Source: Bacillota bacterium (GTDB lineage: Bacteria > Bacillota > Clostridia > Lachnospirales > Lachnospiraceae). From it: a DNA stretch of 64,000 bases. The notes below the pieces were generated by a model. It searched no databases. It saw only the letters and a list, made by a program, of their open reading frames with translations, and was not told where the DNA came from. The stretch is taken from contig JAEZZQ010000047.1 of NCBI GenBank assembly GCA_023442465.1, positions 76,752 through 140,751 on the forward strand, in the 5' to 3' direction. Of the stretch, positions 27,848-36,588 are shown piece by piece (the stretch's first letter is position 1; each line of letters begins with the position of its first letter). The position numbers and the translations under genes are program-made.

Positions 27848-29140
27848 ATGAATTCATTAAAAATATTTATAAAAGATTTACGTGATTTTCTTATTTTATG
27901 GCTGTCACAGTCGTTTTCGTCATTGGGAAGTGCAATGACAAATTTCGCGCTGGTCATATGGTCATATCAGCAATATGGTTCTGCTTTGCAGACGGCATTG
28001 CTTGCCATCTGTTCCTATGCACCTTATGTATTAATGAGCATTTTTGCAGGTGCATTGAGCGATAGATGGAACAAAAAGCTTACCATGCTTCTATGCGACA
28101 GTTTCGCGGCAGGATGTACCGTTATTGTTTTAATTTTGTTACAGTCGAATCAATTGGAATTATGGCATCTGTACTGCTTAAATGCACTTAACGGACTAAT
28201 GAATACGGTTCAGCAGCCATCTGCGGATGTTACGACAAGCTTGCTGACGCCAAAGAAATATTATCAGAAGGTAAGCGGAATGCGGTCATTTTCCAATTCG
28301 CTTGTGAGTATAATAACACCTGTCTTGGCAACTGCACTGCTTTCCTTGTTCAGTGTTCAGACAGTTATTGCGTTTGACCTATTTAGCTTTGGTGTAGCAT
28401 TTATCTCTCTTTTGTTTTTTATAAGAATACCCGAGCTGAAAAGAGAAGACTCGGTAAAGGAACCAATCTTAAAGGCTGCAAAGGCAGGGCTTGTTTATTT
28501 AAGACAAAATCGTGGGATTTTGGATTTGATCTTATTCCTGGCAGCCATCAATCTTATTGCCTCTGTATATAATGCAGCGTTTCCTGCCATGGTTTTATCG
28601 AGGCAGGGAGGCGGCGAAGTGGCTTTAGGAATTGTGAATGCCGCAGTAGGGATTGCAACACTGGCAGGCAGTGTCATCGTATCGTTATTGCCGGCGCCTG
28701 GAAGTAGAGTGAGAGTAATTTTCAATGCTCTTTTCATCTCTATGAGTACGGAAAATTTCTTTTTGGCATTCGGACAGTCTGTCCCCCTGTGGTGTATAGG
28801 CGCAGTGTTAGGCTGGATTACAATACCTGTTATGGGAGCGAATATGGACGTACTTTTCAGAAGTCGCATACCTATAGAAATGCAGGGCCGGGTTTACTCC
28901 GCAAGAAATACACTGCAATTTTTTACGATTCCGATAGGATATTTTCTCGGTGGAATTTTAGTTGATAAGGTATTTGAGCCTTTTATGGAGACACAAGGCA
29001 CCGACAGTTTTTTAACGGTATTGTTCGGAAGCGGTAAGGGCTCGGGTGCGGCGCTGTTGTTTTTGATTCTTGCTTTTACGGGAATTTTTGTCTGTTTATT
29101 TTTCCGAAAGAATAAGCATATTTGGCAACTGGAAGAGTAA
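27848..29140 (+). CDS. MFS efflux transporter, DHA3 (macrolide-efflux-like) type
   Basis: A 430-residue major facilitator protein with about 12 hydrophobic helices. The N-terminal pattern (LWLSQSFSSLGSAMTNFALVIW, then GALSDRWNKKLTMLLCD at the loop between TM2 and TM3) is like Mef/DHA3 drug exporters. AAAGGAGC precedes the ATG. The leader peptide and competing hairpins upstream suggest induction by a ribosome-targeting drug; the substrate is not known. A terminator hairpin follows. MFS is certain; drug export is inference from family and regulation. Confidence 0.82.
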   Translation: MNSLKIFIKDLRDFLILWLSQSFSSLGSAMTNFALVIWSYQQYGSALQTALLAICSYAPYVLMSIFAGALSDRWNKKLTMLLCDSFAAGCTVIVLILLQSNQLELWHLYCLNALNGLMNTVQQPSADVTTSLLTPKKYYQKVSGMRSFSNSLVSIITPVLATALLSLFSVQTVIAFDLFSFGVAFISLLFFIRIPELKREDSVKEPILKAAKAGLVYLRQNRGILDLILFLAAINLIASVYNAAFPAMVLSRQGGGEVALGIVNAAVGIATLAGSVIVSLLPAPGSRVRVIFNALFISMSTENFFLAFGQSVPLWCIGAVLGWITIPVMGANMDVLFRSRIPIEMQGRVYSARNTLQFFTIPIGYFLGGILVDKVFEPFMETQGTDSFLTVLFGSGKGSGAALLFLILAFTGIFVCLFFRKNKHIWQLEE

Positions 29141-29152
29141 TATAGTATTTAT

Positions 29153-29195
29153 GCGGGTTTGTGATGCACTTTGCATTGCAGCCCGCTTATTATTT
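29153..29195 (+). terminator. Terminator after MFS exporter
   Basis: Outer stem GCGGG / CCCGC with inner TGATGCA / TGCATTG pairing (some G-T pairs), loop CTT, then TTATTATTTTA. The next 180 bases (29196-29376) hold no gene or feature I recognise. Confidence 0.65.
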
Positions 29196-29376
29196 TACTG
29201 AACCGAATGTTCGATTTTGCGATATACGGCGTTATAATTTTTACAAACGCAGCACGATTAAGCCGGTAAAATCACACATTGTCTCCTGCAAATCGGTGCA
29301 TTAGACTCGGTGTGAGCAACTTTTGGCACATACTGTGGAAAGTATTAGACAATACTGCATAAAATATATGAGAAAT

Positions 29377-29509
29377 GTTACTGTTCACTCCGCTCTCAGT
29401 AACGCATGATTTCTGCATGTAAATTCGCTCTGCGAAGCAGAAATCATCTCTTGTATCACGTTCTTACGTAGCTTAACAGCAAGTGTTAAGCTACTGTGTG
29501 AACAGTAAC
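29377..29509. mobile_element. MITE-like element, copy 1
   Basis: A 133-base element with perfect 12-base terminal inverted repeats GTTACTGTTCAC / GTGAACAGTAAC. It is flanked by TGAGAAAT and TGAGAATT, an 8-base target duplication with one mismatch. It contains no ORF of useful size but several internal inverted repeats (AGCTTAACA-gcaa-GTGTTAAGCT and GATTTCTGC / GCAGAAATC). It is in inverse orientation to copy 2 at 39569 and lacks an internal segment of about 17 bases present there. Confidence 0.7.
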
Positions 29510-29628
29510 TGAGAATTTATTTCATGAAATATATGAAAAATACTGTATGTAATTTATAAAAAGTGTTTTATAATATTTTAAGACACTTATAATGAGTTCA
29601 AATATTTTGGGAAAAAGAAGGAAAAGCT

Positions 29629-30504
29629 ATGTTCAAGAAATTGGAGAGAAACGAGCCCTGCTGGTGTGGGAGCGGAAGAAAATATAAAGCCTGTCATGAA
29701 GCTTTCGACGATAAGGTCCTGCGTTATCAAAGGGAAGGCCACATGATTCCCGACAGGGATATGATAAAGACGAAAGAACAGATAGACGGTATCCGGGAAA
29801 GCGGAAAAATCAATATAGCGCTGCTCGATTACGTAGAAGCGAATATACGGGAGGGTATGTCCACGGAGGAAATAGACCGAATGGTGTACGAGAAGACGAT
29901 AAGGTTCGGCGCTGTTCCTGCTCCTCTCCACTATGACGGATACCCTAAGAGCGTATGTACCTCCATCAACAATCAGGTATGTCACGGCATTCCTGCGAAA
30001 GATGTGATTCTGAAAAGCGGAGATATTGTCAATGTGGATGTATCCACGATTTATAAAGGTTATTTTTCCGACTCTTCCCGTATGTTCTGTATCGGTGAAG
30101 TGGAAGCGCAGAACGCTAAGCTCGTCCGTGTGGCGAAAGAGTGCATGGAAAAAGGAATCGAGCAGGTGAAGCCTTGGAACTTCCTTGGAGATATGGGAGA
30201 AGCTGTTCAAAGTCATGCGCTTCAGAACGGTTATAGCATAGTCCGTGAAATCGGCGGGCATGGAGTAGGAATAGAGTTCCACGAGGACCCTTTTGTAAGC
30301 TATGTGACCAAAAAAGGAACGGAGACCCTTATGGTGCCCGGTATGGTGTTTACCATAGAGCCCATGGTCAACATGGGCACCAGTGAAATCTACATCGATG
30401 ATGACAATGGCTGGACCGCCTACACTGAAGACGGAAAGCCGTCGGCTCAGTGGGAAGTCACTATAGCGGTTACAGAGGATGGATATGAAATATTGGCATA
30501 CTAA
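29629..30504 (+). CDS. map: Methionine aminopeptidase with N-terminal SEC-C zinc motif
   Basis: A 291-residue type I methionine aminopeptidase that removes the initiator Met from new proteins. Residues about 8-22 (EPCWCGSGRKYKACH) form a SEC-C zinc-binding motif, present in a subset of clostridial MAPs and thought to help ribosome association. The catalytic domain shows the five metal ligands in NVDVSTIYKGYFSDSSR, GGHGVGIEFHE, TIEPMV and WEVTIAV. GAAGGAAAAGCT lies before the ATG. It precedes metG, a functional neighbour, but the T-box region and its own promoter separate the two. Confidence 0.92.
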   Translation: MFKKLERNEPCWCGSGRKYKACHEAFDDKVLRYQREGHMIPDRDMIKTKEQIDGIRESGKINIALLDYVEANIREGMSTEEIDRMVYEKTIRFGAVPAPLHYDGYPKSVCTSINNQVCHGIPAKDVILKSGDIVNVDVSTIYKGYFSDSSRMFCIGEVEAQNAKLVRVAKECMEKGIEQVKPWNFLGDMGEAVQSHALQNGYSIVREIGGHGVGIEFHEDPFVSYVTKKGTETLMVPGMVFTIEPMVNMGTSEIYIDDDNGWTAYTEDGKPSAQWEVTIAVTEDGYEILAY

Positions 30505-30559
30505 AGAGTTATACAATTTTGGCTTACGGCATGAAAGGCTGGATTTGCAGGAAACATGA

Positions 30560-30588
30560 TTGACAGTATAAATTCTTTGTGTTAGTCT
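30560..30588 (+). promoter_or_regulatory. Predicted promoter of T-box-metG unit
   Basis: TTGACA (30560-30565), 17-base spacer and TAGTCT (30583-30588). It is placed about 25 bases before the first conserved T-box leader element. Confidence 0.5.
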
Positions 30589-30611
30589 AACAATATCAAT
30601 AAAATGAAGTA

Positions 30612-30950
30612 AAAAGCAGTGACGAAGAGAGTAGATATGCGAGAGCTTTGCAGAGAAGGTTCCATTTCGTGCGGTAAGATAGCTAACGGAATGCTGAGAG
30701 GAACCAGGTGAAAACATATTGAAAATGGCTTCCGAGCAGCGCACCGAACCGGCGACGGCAAGGCTGCGACAGGTCCGCCTGTTATAGCGGCAGGGTATAA
30801 AGTAATTTGTGCTTAGGCTCATAAATGAGCAGTGCATAAATCGACAGTACCCACAGAGGTTCGCTTCGCGAGAAGCGGACAAAAGGAAGTGGTAACACGG
30901 CTTTTCGCTCGTCTTCTAGTTAATCTAAGAAGGCGGGCTTTTCTTATTTT
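30612..30950 (+). promoter_or_regulatory. T-box riboswitch (tRNA-Met sensing) controlling metG
   Basis: The leader shows the T-box layout. Stem I starts at AAGCAGTGACGAAGAGAGTAG. The specifier loop GGAATGCTGAGAGGAACC carries ATG (Met) at 30691-30693. The T-box sequence GAAGTGGTAACACGG (30886-30900) has TGGT at 30890-30893, which pairs with the ACCA end of tRNA-Met. The terminator stem GCTCGTCTTCT / AGAAGGCGGGC (30907-30938) is followed by a T-rich run. Uncharged tRNA-Met would favour the antiterminator and raise metG expression. Confidence 0.88.
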
Positions 30951-30983
30951 ATTATTTATAATTATTAAAAAGGAGCAAAAAGT

Positions 30984-32969
30984 ATGAGCAAAGGAAAATA
31001 TTACATCACTACCGCCATTGCCTACACCTCTGGCAAACCCCACATTGGCAACAGTTATGAAATCGTGCTTGCGGACAGCATCGCAAGGTTCAAGAGAAAA
31101 GACGGCTATGACGTATTCTTCCAGACGGGAACCGACGAGCACGGACAGAAAATTGAGATGAAAGCGCAGGAAGCCGGAATCACCCCAAAACAATATGTGG
31201 ATAACGTTGCGGGAACGATCAAAGATCTGTGGAATCTTATGGAGACCTCTTACGACAAATTTATCCGTACTACGGATACCTACCATGAGAAGCAGGTACA
31301 GAAAATCTTCAGGCGCTTATATGAGCAGGGCGACATCTACAAGGGCGCATACGAAGGAATGTATTGTACTCCCTGCGAATCCTTCTGGACGGAATCCCAG
31401 CTTGCGGACGGAAAATGCCCGGACTGCGGACGGGATGTAAAGCCTGCGAAGGAAGAAGCGTATTTCTTCAAAATGAGCAAATATGCGGATAGGCTCATTG
31501 CGCATATCAATGAACATCCGGAATTCATACAGCCGGTGTCTCGTAAAAACGAAATGATGAACAATTTTCTGCTTCCCGGACTTCAGGATCTATGCGTATC
31601 CAGAACATCTTTCAAATGGGGTATTCCCGTGGACTTTGACGAAGGGCACGTTGTCTACGTATGGCTGGATGCGCTTACCAACTATATTACCGGAATCGGC
31701 TATGACTGTGACGGAAATAATACGGAGCAGTATAAAAAGCTCTGGCCCGCTGATCTGCATCTGATTGGAAAAGATATCATTCGTTTCCATACGATTTACT
31801 GGCCTATTTTCCTTATGGCTCTGGGCGAGGAGCTGCCTAAGCAGATATTCGGCCACCCATGGCTGCTCCAGGGAGACGGCAAGATGAGCAAATCGAAAGG
31901 AAATGTCTTATATGCCGACGATTTGGCGGACTTTTTCGGGGTGGACGCGGTGCGCTATTTCGTGCTTCATGAGATGCCTTTTGAAAACGATGGAGTGATT
32001 TCTTGGGAACTTATGGTGGAAAGGCTTAATTCCGATTTGGCGAACACCCTCGGCAATCTGGTAAACAGAACCATTTCCATGAGCAATAAATATTTTGATG
32101 GAATTGTCGCGGATAAGGCGGCTGCGTCTGAAGCAGAGAAGGCTCTGGACGATGACTTGAAGGCAATCGCTGCCGGAACGTATGAAAGAGTGAGAAAAAA
32201 GATGGAGGATTTGAGAGTGGCGGATGCCATATCGGAAATCTTCGTACTTTTCAAACGATGTAATAAGTATATCGACGAAACGGAACCGTGGGTACTGGCG
32301 AAAGACGAGGCTAAGGCGGATAGGCTGTCTGCGGTGCTCTATCATCTGGTAGAGAGCATTGTCATCGGCGCTTCTTTGCTGGAGCCCTTTATGCCTGCCA
32401 CTGCTGAAAAAATTGCAGCACAGTTAAATACCTCTCTGAGAGGATTTGAGGAGCTTACAGACTTCGGTCAATATCCTTCCGGTAATAAGGTGACCGAGAA
32501 ACCGGAAATATTATTCGCGCGGCTGGATGTAAAGGAAGTGCTGGAAAAAGCGGAAGCCTTGTTCGAAAGCAGAAAGACGGAGAAGGCCGAAGAGACGCAG
32601 CAGGAAGCAGTTGTTGAAGATGTGATAGATATCGAAGCGAAGCCGGAAATCAGTTACGACGACTTTGCCAAGCTGCAATTTCAGGTAGGTGAAATCATCG
32701 CCTGTGAAGAAGTTCCAAAGTCCAAAAAGCTGCTTTGCTCCAAGGTGCGCATCGGCAGTCAGGTGAAACAAATCGTATCCGGCATTAAGCAGTATTATTC
32801 TCCGGAGGAAATGGTCGGCAAGAAAGTGATGGTGCTGGTAAATCTTAAGCCGGCAACTTTAGCGGGAATCGTATCCGAAGGAATGCTTTTATGTGCGGAA
32901 GATAAGGACGGCAATCTGGCCCTTATGACTCCGGAAAAGGCGATGCCCGCAGGCGCGGAGATCTGCTAA
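30984..32969 (+). CDS. metG: Methionyl-tRNA synthetase with C-terminal tRNA-binding domain
   Basis: A 661-residue class I synthetase charging tRNA-Met. The HIGH motif is HIGN (in SGKPHIGNSYE) and KMSKS is intact (DGKMSKSKGNV). A zinc knuckle with four cysteines is present (CTPCESF...CPDCGRD). Residues about 555-661 form the EMAP/Arc1p-like tRNA-binding domain (FAKLQFQVGEI...SGIKQYYSPEEMVGKKVMVLVNL) that also dimerises the enzyme. AAAAAGGAGC precedes the ATG. It is regulated by the T-box just upstream, whose Met specifier independently confirms the assignment. Confidence 0.96.
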   Translation: MSKGKYYITTAIAYTSGKPHIGNSYEIVLADSIARFKRKDGYDVFFQTGTDEHGQKIEMKAQEAGITPKQYVDNVAGTIKDLWNLMETSYDKFIRTTDTYHEKQVQKIFRRLYEQGDIYKGAYEGMYCTPCESFWTESQLADGKCPDCGRDVKPAKEEAYFFKMSKYADRLIAHINEHPEFIQPVSRKNEMMNNFLLPGLQDLCVSRTSFKWGIPVDFDEGHVVYVWLDALTNYITGIGYDCDGNNTEQYKKLWPADLHLIGKDIIRFHTIYWPIFLMALGEELPKQIFGHPWLLQGDGKMSKSKGNVLYADDLADFFGVDAVRYFVLHEMPFENDGVISWELMVERLNSDLANTLGNLVNRTISMSNKYFDGIVADKAAASEAEKALDDDLKAIAAGTYERVRKKMEDLRVADAISEIFVLFKRCNKYIDETEPWVLAKDEAKADRLSAVLYHLVESIVIGASLLEPFMPATAEKIAAQLNTSLRGFEELTDFGQYPSGNKVTEKPEILFARLDVKEVLEKAEALFESRKTEKAEETQQEAVVEDVIDIEAKPEISYDDFAKLQFQVGEIIACEEVPKSKKLLCSKVRIGSQVKQIVSGIKQYYSPEEMVGKKVMVLVNLKPATLAGIVSEGMLLCAEDKDGNLALMTPEKAMPAGAEIC

Positions 32970-32993
32970 TTTAAGGAATTTTATATTATAAAC

Positions 32994-33054
32994 TTAAAAT
33001 ATTATATATTATGGTGTATAATGGGTTCACAAGGGGATATTTTTCCTTTGTGAA
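32994..33054 (+). promoter_or_regulatory. Predicted promoter and 5' UTR hairpin of hydrolase gene
   Basis: TTAAAA (32994-32999), 17-base spacer and TATAAT (33017-33022). It is followed by a hairpin GTTCACAA / TTGTGAAC (33025-33054) in the early transcript. The hairpin lacks a T-run, so it is more likely a 5' UTR structure than a terminator of metG. Confidence 0.5.
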
Positions 33055-33119
33055 CTCATTTCCATATCAGGGAGTATTTTTTGATGAACTTCGCTATACA
33101 AAAGAATGGAGGGAATTTT

Positions 33120-34052
33120 ATGGTAAGACGAGAGAACCTGTATTTTGACTCCAGAGATAACGTCAGCAAGATTTATTCAAAGCAGTGGATACCCGATACG
33201 GATAAGCCGATATGTATTTTGCAGATCATACACGGGATGGCGGAGCATATAAAACGCTACGATGACTTTGCAAAAGCTATGGCAGAGAAAGGAATCATGG
33301 TGGTGGGTGAGGACCACTTGGGCCATGGAGAAACGGTCGGAGAGAGCGGAACGAAAGGATATTTTTGTGAGCAGGACCCAGCCACGGTAGTGGTGAGGGA
33401 TTCGCATAGGCTCAAGAAACAGATCCAGGAAAAATATCCGGGCGTACCCTATATTATTCTCGGGCATAGCATGGGCTCTTTCATACTTCGCAATTATTTA
33501 TGCCGCTATGGGACAGGAATACAAGGTGCCATCATCGTAGGAACTGCAACTCAGCCCGGGGTTGTTATTTCTTTCGGAAAGGCGGTGGCCGCTTTGAAGA
33601 AGCTTGTCCGCGCCTCTAAAAAGAAGAGTAGGATTTTAAACTTCCTGTCCTTTTGGGGCTACAATAGGAGAATAAAAGGCGAGAAGTCGAAATTTAGCTG
33701 GCTCACTAAGGATAAAGAAGTTGTAAAGGCGTATGAGAAGGATGAATTATGCGGATTTATTTTTACCGGGAACGGGTTCGAGACTCTTTTCGAGCTGTTG
33801 GCGAGATTGAACAAAAAGGAAAATCTGAAAAATATGCCTCCTGAACTGCCGGTTTTATTCGCATCTGGCGCAGAGGACCCTGTAGGTAATTATGGAAAAG
33901 GAGTAAGAGCGGCATACCAGTCGTTCCTGGACTTGGGAATGAAGAATGTGCGGCTTAAGCTTTACGAGAACGACAGACACGAAATATTGAATGAAACGGA
34001 TAAACTGAAAGTATATGACGATATATACTTATGGATATTATCCATCTTATAG
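33120..34052 (+). CDS. Alpha/beta hydrolase, monoacylglycerol lipase / S33-like
   Basis: A 310-residue serine hydrolase of the Hydrolase_4 (lysophospholipase-like) family. The oxyanion region is IHGMAEH and the nucleophile elbow is GHSMGS (Ser near residue 119). The catalytic Asp lies in ASGAEDPVGNYGKG and the His in NDRHEILNE, so the triad is complete. No signal peptide, so it is cytoplasmic. I chose ATG 33120 because GGAGGG lies seven bases upstream; earlier in-frame TTG/ATG codons at 33081-33086 lack such a site. Substrate unknown, probably a lipid ester. Confidence 0.85.
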   Translation: MVRRENLYFDSRDNVSKIYSKQWIPDTDKPICILQIIHGMAEHIKRYDDFAKAMAEKGIMVVGEDHLGHGETVGESGTKGYFCEQDPATVVVRDSHRLKKQIQEKYPGVPYIILGHSMGSFILRNYLCRYGTGIQGAIIVGTATQPGVVISFGKAVAALKKLVRASKKKSRILNFLSFWGYNRRIKGEKSKFSWLTKDKEVVKAYEKDELCGFIFTGNGFETLFELLARLNKKENLKNMPPELPVLFASGAEDPVGNYGKGVRAAYQSFLDLGMKNVRLKLYENDRHEILNETDKLKVYDDIYLWILSIL

Positions 34053-34192
34053 GCGGGAAGATAGACAACAAAAAAGAGTTTAGCGTGAAAAATAAGTTTT
34101 CACAGCAAAATTCATTTTGCTTGCAAATGTCATGCTTGCAAATATTATGATTGCGCCCAAATTTGCAGGCGTGGAAAACATGGAGGATTAAG

Positions 34193-34252
34193 TTGAAAAA
34201 CAAAAGTTTTTTCAACATCCTTATTTATATGTGTGCTAAAGCACACAGATAG
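34193..34252 (+). CDS. Possible 19-residue leader peptide before DUF1002 gene
   Basis: A TTG-initiated frame encoding MKNKSFFNILIYMCAKAHR, with GGAGG about eight bases upstream. It overlaps two hairpins: GTTGAAAAAC / GTTTTTTCAAC and GTGTGCT-aa-AGCACAC. It ends 8 bases before the next gene. It may be a regulatory leader or chance; no homology is known to me. Confidence 0.25.
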   Translation: MKNKSFFNILIYMCAKAHR

Positions 34253-34260
34253 GAGTTATT

Positions 34261-35181
34261 ATGAAAAAGTGGTTGGCACTAATAGGTGTTTTATTTATGA
34301 CAGGTTTATTCAGTATGAGCGCGTCCGCGCAGGAGGAAGGTAAAATAGTGGTAGCTCTCGGCGCGGATCTTACGGAAGGACAAAAGGCTTCGGTGCTGGA
34401 GCTGATGGGAATAACGAATGACCAGCTTGCCGGATACGACGTGGTTTATGTGACGAATGCACAGGAGCATCAATATCTGGATGAATACTTAAGCTCCTCT
34501 GTCATCGGCAGCAAGTCCTTATCCAGCGTGATGCTGAAAAAGCTGGCGCCGGGCAGCGGCGTTACGGTAACGACGAAAAATATCAATTACTGTACCACCG
34601 GCATGTACCGCAATGCCTTGCTTACGGCAGGGGTAGAGGATACGGAAGTAATCGTTGCGGCGCCCTCGCAGATTTCGGGAACTGCCGCTTTGATAGGGGC
34701 GGTGAAGGCTTATGAGAAGATGGAAGGAACAACAATTTCCGATGCCTCTCTTTCCAGCGCACTGGATGAGCTCATTACTACCGGAGAGCTTGCAAAAGCA
34801 GCCGAAAATGTGAGCAGCGACGATATAGAGAAATTGATTGCTTATATTAAGGAGAAAGTAGCGAACGGAGAGCTGGAGACGGATGAAGATATCCGGGCGG
34901 CTGTAGAAGAAGGAGAAGAGCGTTTCGGAGTGAGTCTGACGAAAGAAGAGATACAGAGAATCGTGGATTTGATGAACAAGCTCGAGGGTATGGGCCTGAA
35001 CAGCGATTATTTGATCAGTCAGGCGGAGAAGCTGTACAGTAAATACGGCGCCGATATCGTGAATCATGCGGACGAGGCGATCAGCGAAGCGGTGAGCGAT
35101 GCAGTTGCTAATGCAGCGGGAGGATTTTTCCAAAGCATCAAGAATTCTGTGAAGGACTTCTTCAGCAGCCTCTTCAACTAG
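34261..35181 (+). CDS. DUF1002 family secreted protein
   Basis: A 306-residue protein with a cleavable signal peptide (hydrophobic segment residues 4-20, likely cleavage after SASA at residue 23). The rest matches DUF1002: ALGADLTEGQKASVLELMGI near the N-terminus and ISGTAALIGAVKAYEKM in the middle. A helical region rich in Glu/Ala and a C-terminal amphipathic segment (GGFFQSIKNSVKDFFSSLF) follow. DUF1002 proteins occur in Firmicutes and have no established function. TAGGAG precedes the ATG. A short leader frame and hairpins lie upstream. Confidence 0.82.
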   Translation: MKKWLALIGVLFMTGLFSMSASAQEEGKIVVALGADLTEGQKASVLELMGITNDQLAGYDVVYVTNAQEHQYLDEYLSSSVIGSKSLSSVMLKKLAPGSGVTVTTKNINYCTTGMYRNALLTAGVEDTEVIVAAPSQISGTAALIGAVKAYEKMEGTTISDASLSSALDELITTGELAKAAENVSSDDIEKLIAYIKEKVANGELETDEDIRAAVEEGEERFGVSLTKEEIQRIVDLMNKLEGMGLNSDYLISQAEKLYSKYGADIVNHADEAISEAVSDAVANAAGGFFQSIKNSVKDFFSSLFN

Positions 35182-35328
35182 GCTGTAAGACCTGATTTTC
35201 CTGAAAGTTTTCTTTATTTGCCGGAAACGTTCGTTTGCAAAAGACCTTTCACAGCATTAAGTAAAGGCTGAACAGTAATGTAAATAGTACTTTAGAACTA
35301 AAAGAAATTACAATTTGCATATAATTTC

Positions 35329-35357
35329 TTGTAAAATACAATAGGATTCGTTATAAT
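35329..35357 (+). promoter_or_regulatory. Predicted sigma-A promoter of GNAT gene
   Basis: TTGTAA (35329-35334), a spacer of exactly 17 bases and a perfect TATAAT (35352-35357), 34 bases before the start codon. Confidence 0.7.
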
Positions 35358-35391
35358 TACATGTAATTAGACCGTTGAAAGGACAAAAACA

Positions 35392-35871
35392 ATGACAGAG
35401 GGTGAATTCTCTTACGAGATTCGTATGGCTTATGAGGATGAGTGGGATGAATCGATAGCACTGGCATGGAAGACTTTTCTTCAATTTGAAGCGGAGGATT
35501 ATGAACCTGAAGGAGTCAGAAGTTTTGAGAATTTCATAACCGACAATGCGCTGCACCGCATGTTTATTATGGGCGCTTATCAGATGTTCGTCGCGCTTAA
35601 GGACAGCAAGATAGTCGGTATGATTACAGTAAGAAGCAATTCTCACATATCGCTTTTGTTCGTGGATGAGAAGCACCATAGAAAAGGGGTAGGGCGGGCG
35701 CTGATGTATCGTCTGTGTGAATATCTCAAGTCTGAATTAGGAATCGAAAGAGTTACGGTAAACTCCTCTCCCTTCGGAGTGGGGTTTTACCATAGATTGG
35801 GCTTTAGGGATTTACAGCCGGAGCAGACAGCCGACGGCATCCGCTATACGCCTATGGAGCTAAGTATATAA
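35392..35871 (+). CDS. GNAT-family N-acetyltransferase
   Basis: A 159-residue acetyltransferase using acetyl-CoA. The CoA-binding motif A is LLFVDEKHHRKGVGRALMYRL (Q/RxxGxG/A seen as RKGVGRA), with motif B in VTVNSSPFGVGFYHRLGF. The substrate cannot be predicted; such single-domain proteins acetylate small molecules, tRNA-bound amino acids or protein termini. It has its own promoter and leads a possible unit with the DUF624 gene 32 bases downstream. Confidence 0.85.
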   Translation: MTEGEFSYEIRMAYEDEWDESIALAWKTFLQFEAEDYEPEGVRSFENFITDNALHRMFIMGAYQMFVALKDSKIVGMITVRSNSHISLLFVDEKHHRKGVGRALMYRLCEYLKSELGIERVTVNSSPFGVGFYHRLGFRDLQPEQTADGIRYTPMELSI

Positions 35872-35903
35872 AATAATTAGAATGAGAGAAAAGGAAAGTT
35901 AAT

Positions 35904-36572
35904 ATGGGTAAGTTTTTTGATATGGACAGCCCGGTTATGCGTTTTTTGACCGTTATGGCGGATTTGATGATTTTGAATATTTTAACAATAATTTGTTGTA
36001 TTCCGATTTTCACGGCAGGAGCGTCCCTGACTGCGTTAAACTACGTATTGCTCAAGATGGTACGCAATGAGGAGGGCTATATTGTAAGGTCGTTTTTTAA
36101 GTCCTTCAGGCAGAACTTTAAGCAGGCTACTATCATATGGCTGATTATTTTGGTATTTATCTTGGTTTTTGCCGGGGATATTCTGATTTTCAACTATGCG
36201 TCAATGGAATTTCCCAAGGCGCTTAAAATCTTTTTGTTCGTGCTGGGATTGTTCATGATGATGATTGTTATTTATGTATTCCCGGTGCTTTCCAGATTTG
36301 AAAATACGGTGTTGAATACGATTAAGAATTCTTTGTTCATGTCGATTTTAAGTTTTCCGAAGACGATTCTTATGCTGCTTCTATATGCGGCGCCAATCGT
36401 GCTGTTTTATATTACTCCTATGGCGATTCCTCTCATTTTTATGTTTGGAATTTCAGTGCCGGCTTATTTTTCCGCGAAGCTTTACAGCGGAACCTTTAAA
36501 AAATTTGAACCCAAAGAGGAACCTATTGAGGATAGATTTGAAACCATTAGTCAAGATGATGAGGTAGAGTGA
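35904..36572 (+). CDS. DUF624 / YesL-family membrane protein
   Basis: A 222-residue membrane protein with about five hydrophobic helices. The N-terminal motif FFDMDSPVMRFLTVMADLMILNILTIICCIPIFTAGAS is typical of DUF624 (YesL). yesL genes usually accompany carbohydrate transporters, which suits this neighbourhood, although function is unproven. An acidic tail (EPKEEPIEDRFE) ends the protein. It begins 32 bases after the GNAT gene and lies 16 bases before the diguanylate cyclase start. Confidence 0.82.
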   Translation: MGKFFDMDSPVMRFLTVMADLMILNILTIICCIPIFTAGASLTALNYVLLKMVRNEEGYIVRSFFKSFRQNFKQATIIWLIILVFILVFAGDILIFNYASMEFPKALKIFLFVLGLFMMMIVIYVFPVLSRFENTVLNTIKNSLFMSILSFPKTILMLLLYAAPIVLFYITPMAIPLIFMFGISVPAYFSAKLYSGTFKKFEPKEEPIEDRFETISQDDEVE

Positions 36573-36588
36573 TTTTAGGGAGATGGCA

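Noticed and set aside
29196..29376. A possible RNA gene between the MFS terminator and MITE copy 1
   Set aside because: Only short palindromes such as AGTATT-AGAC-AATACT are present; no tRNA-like or known RNA motif was recognised.
29587..30882. A 431-codon minus-strand frame opposite map and the T-box
   Set aside because: It covers a well-identified gene and a riboswitch on the other strand and shows no family resemblance.
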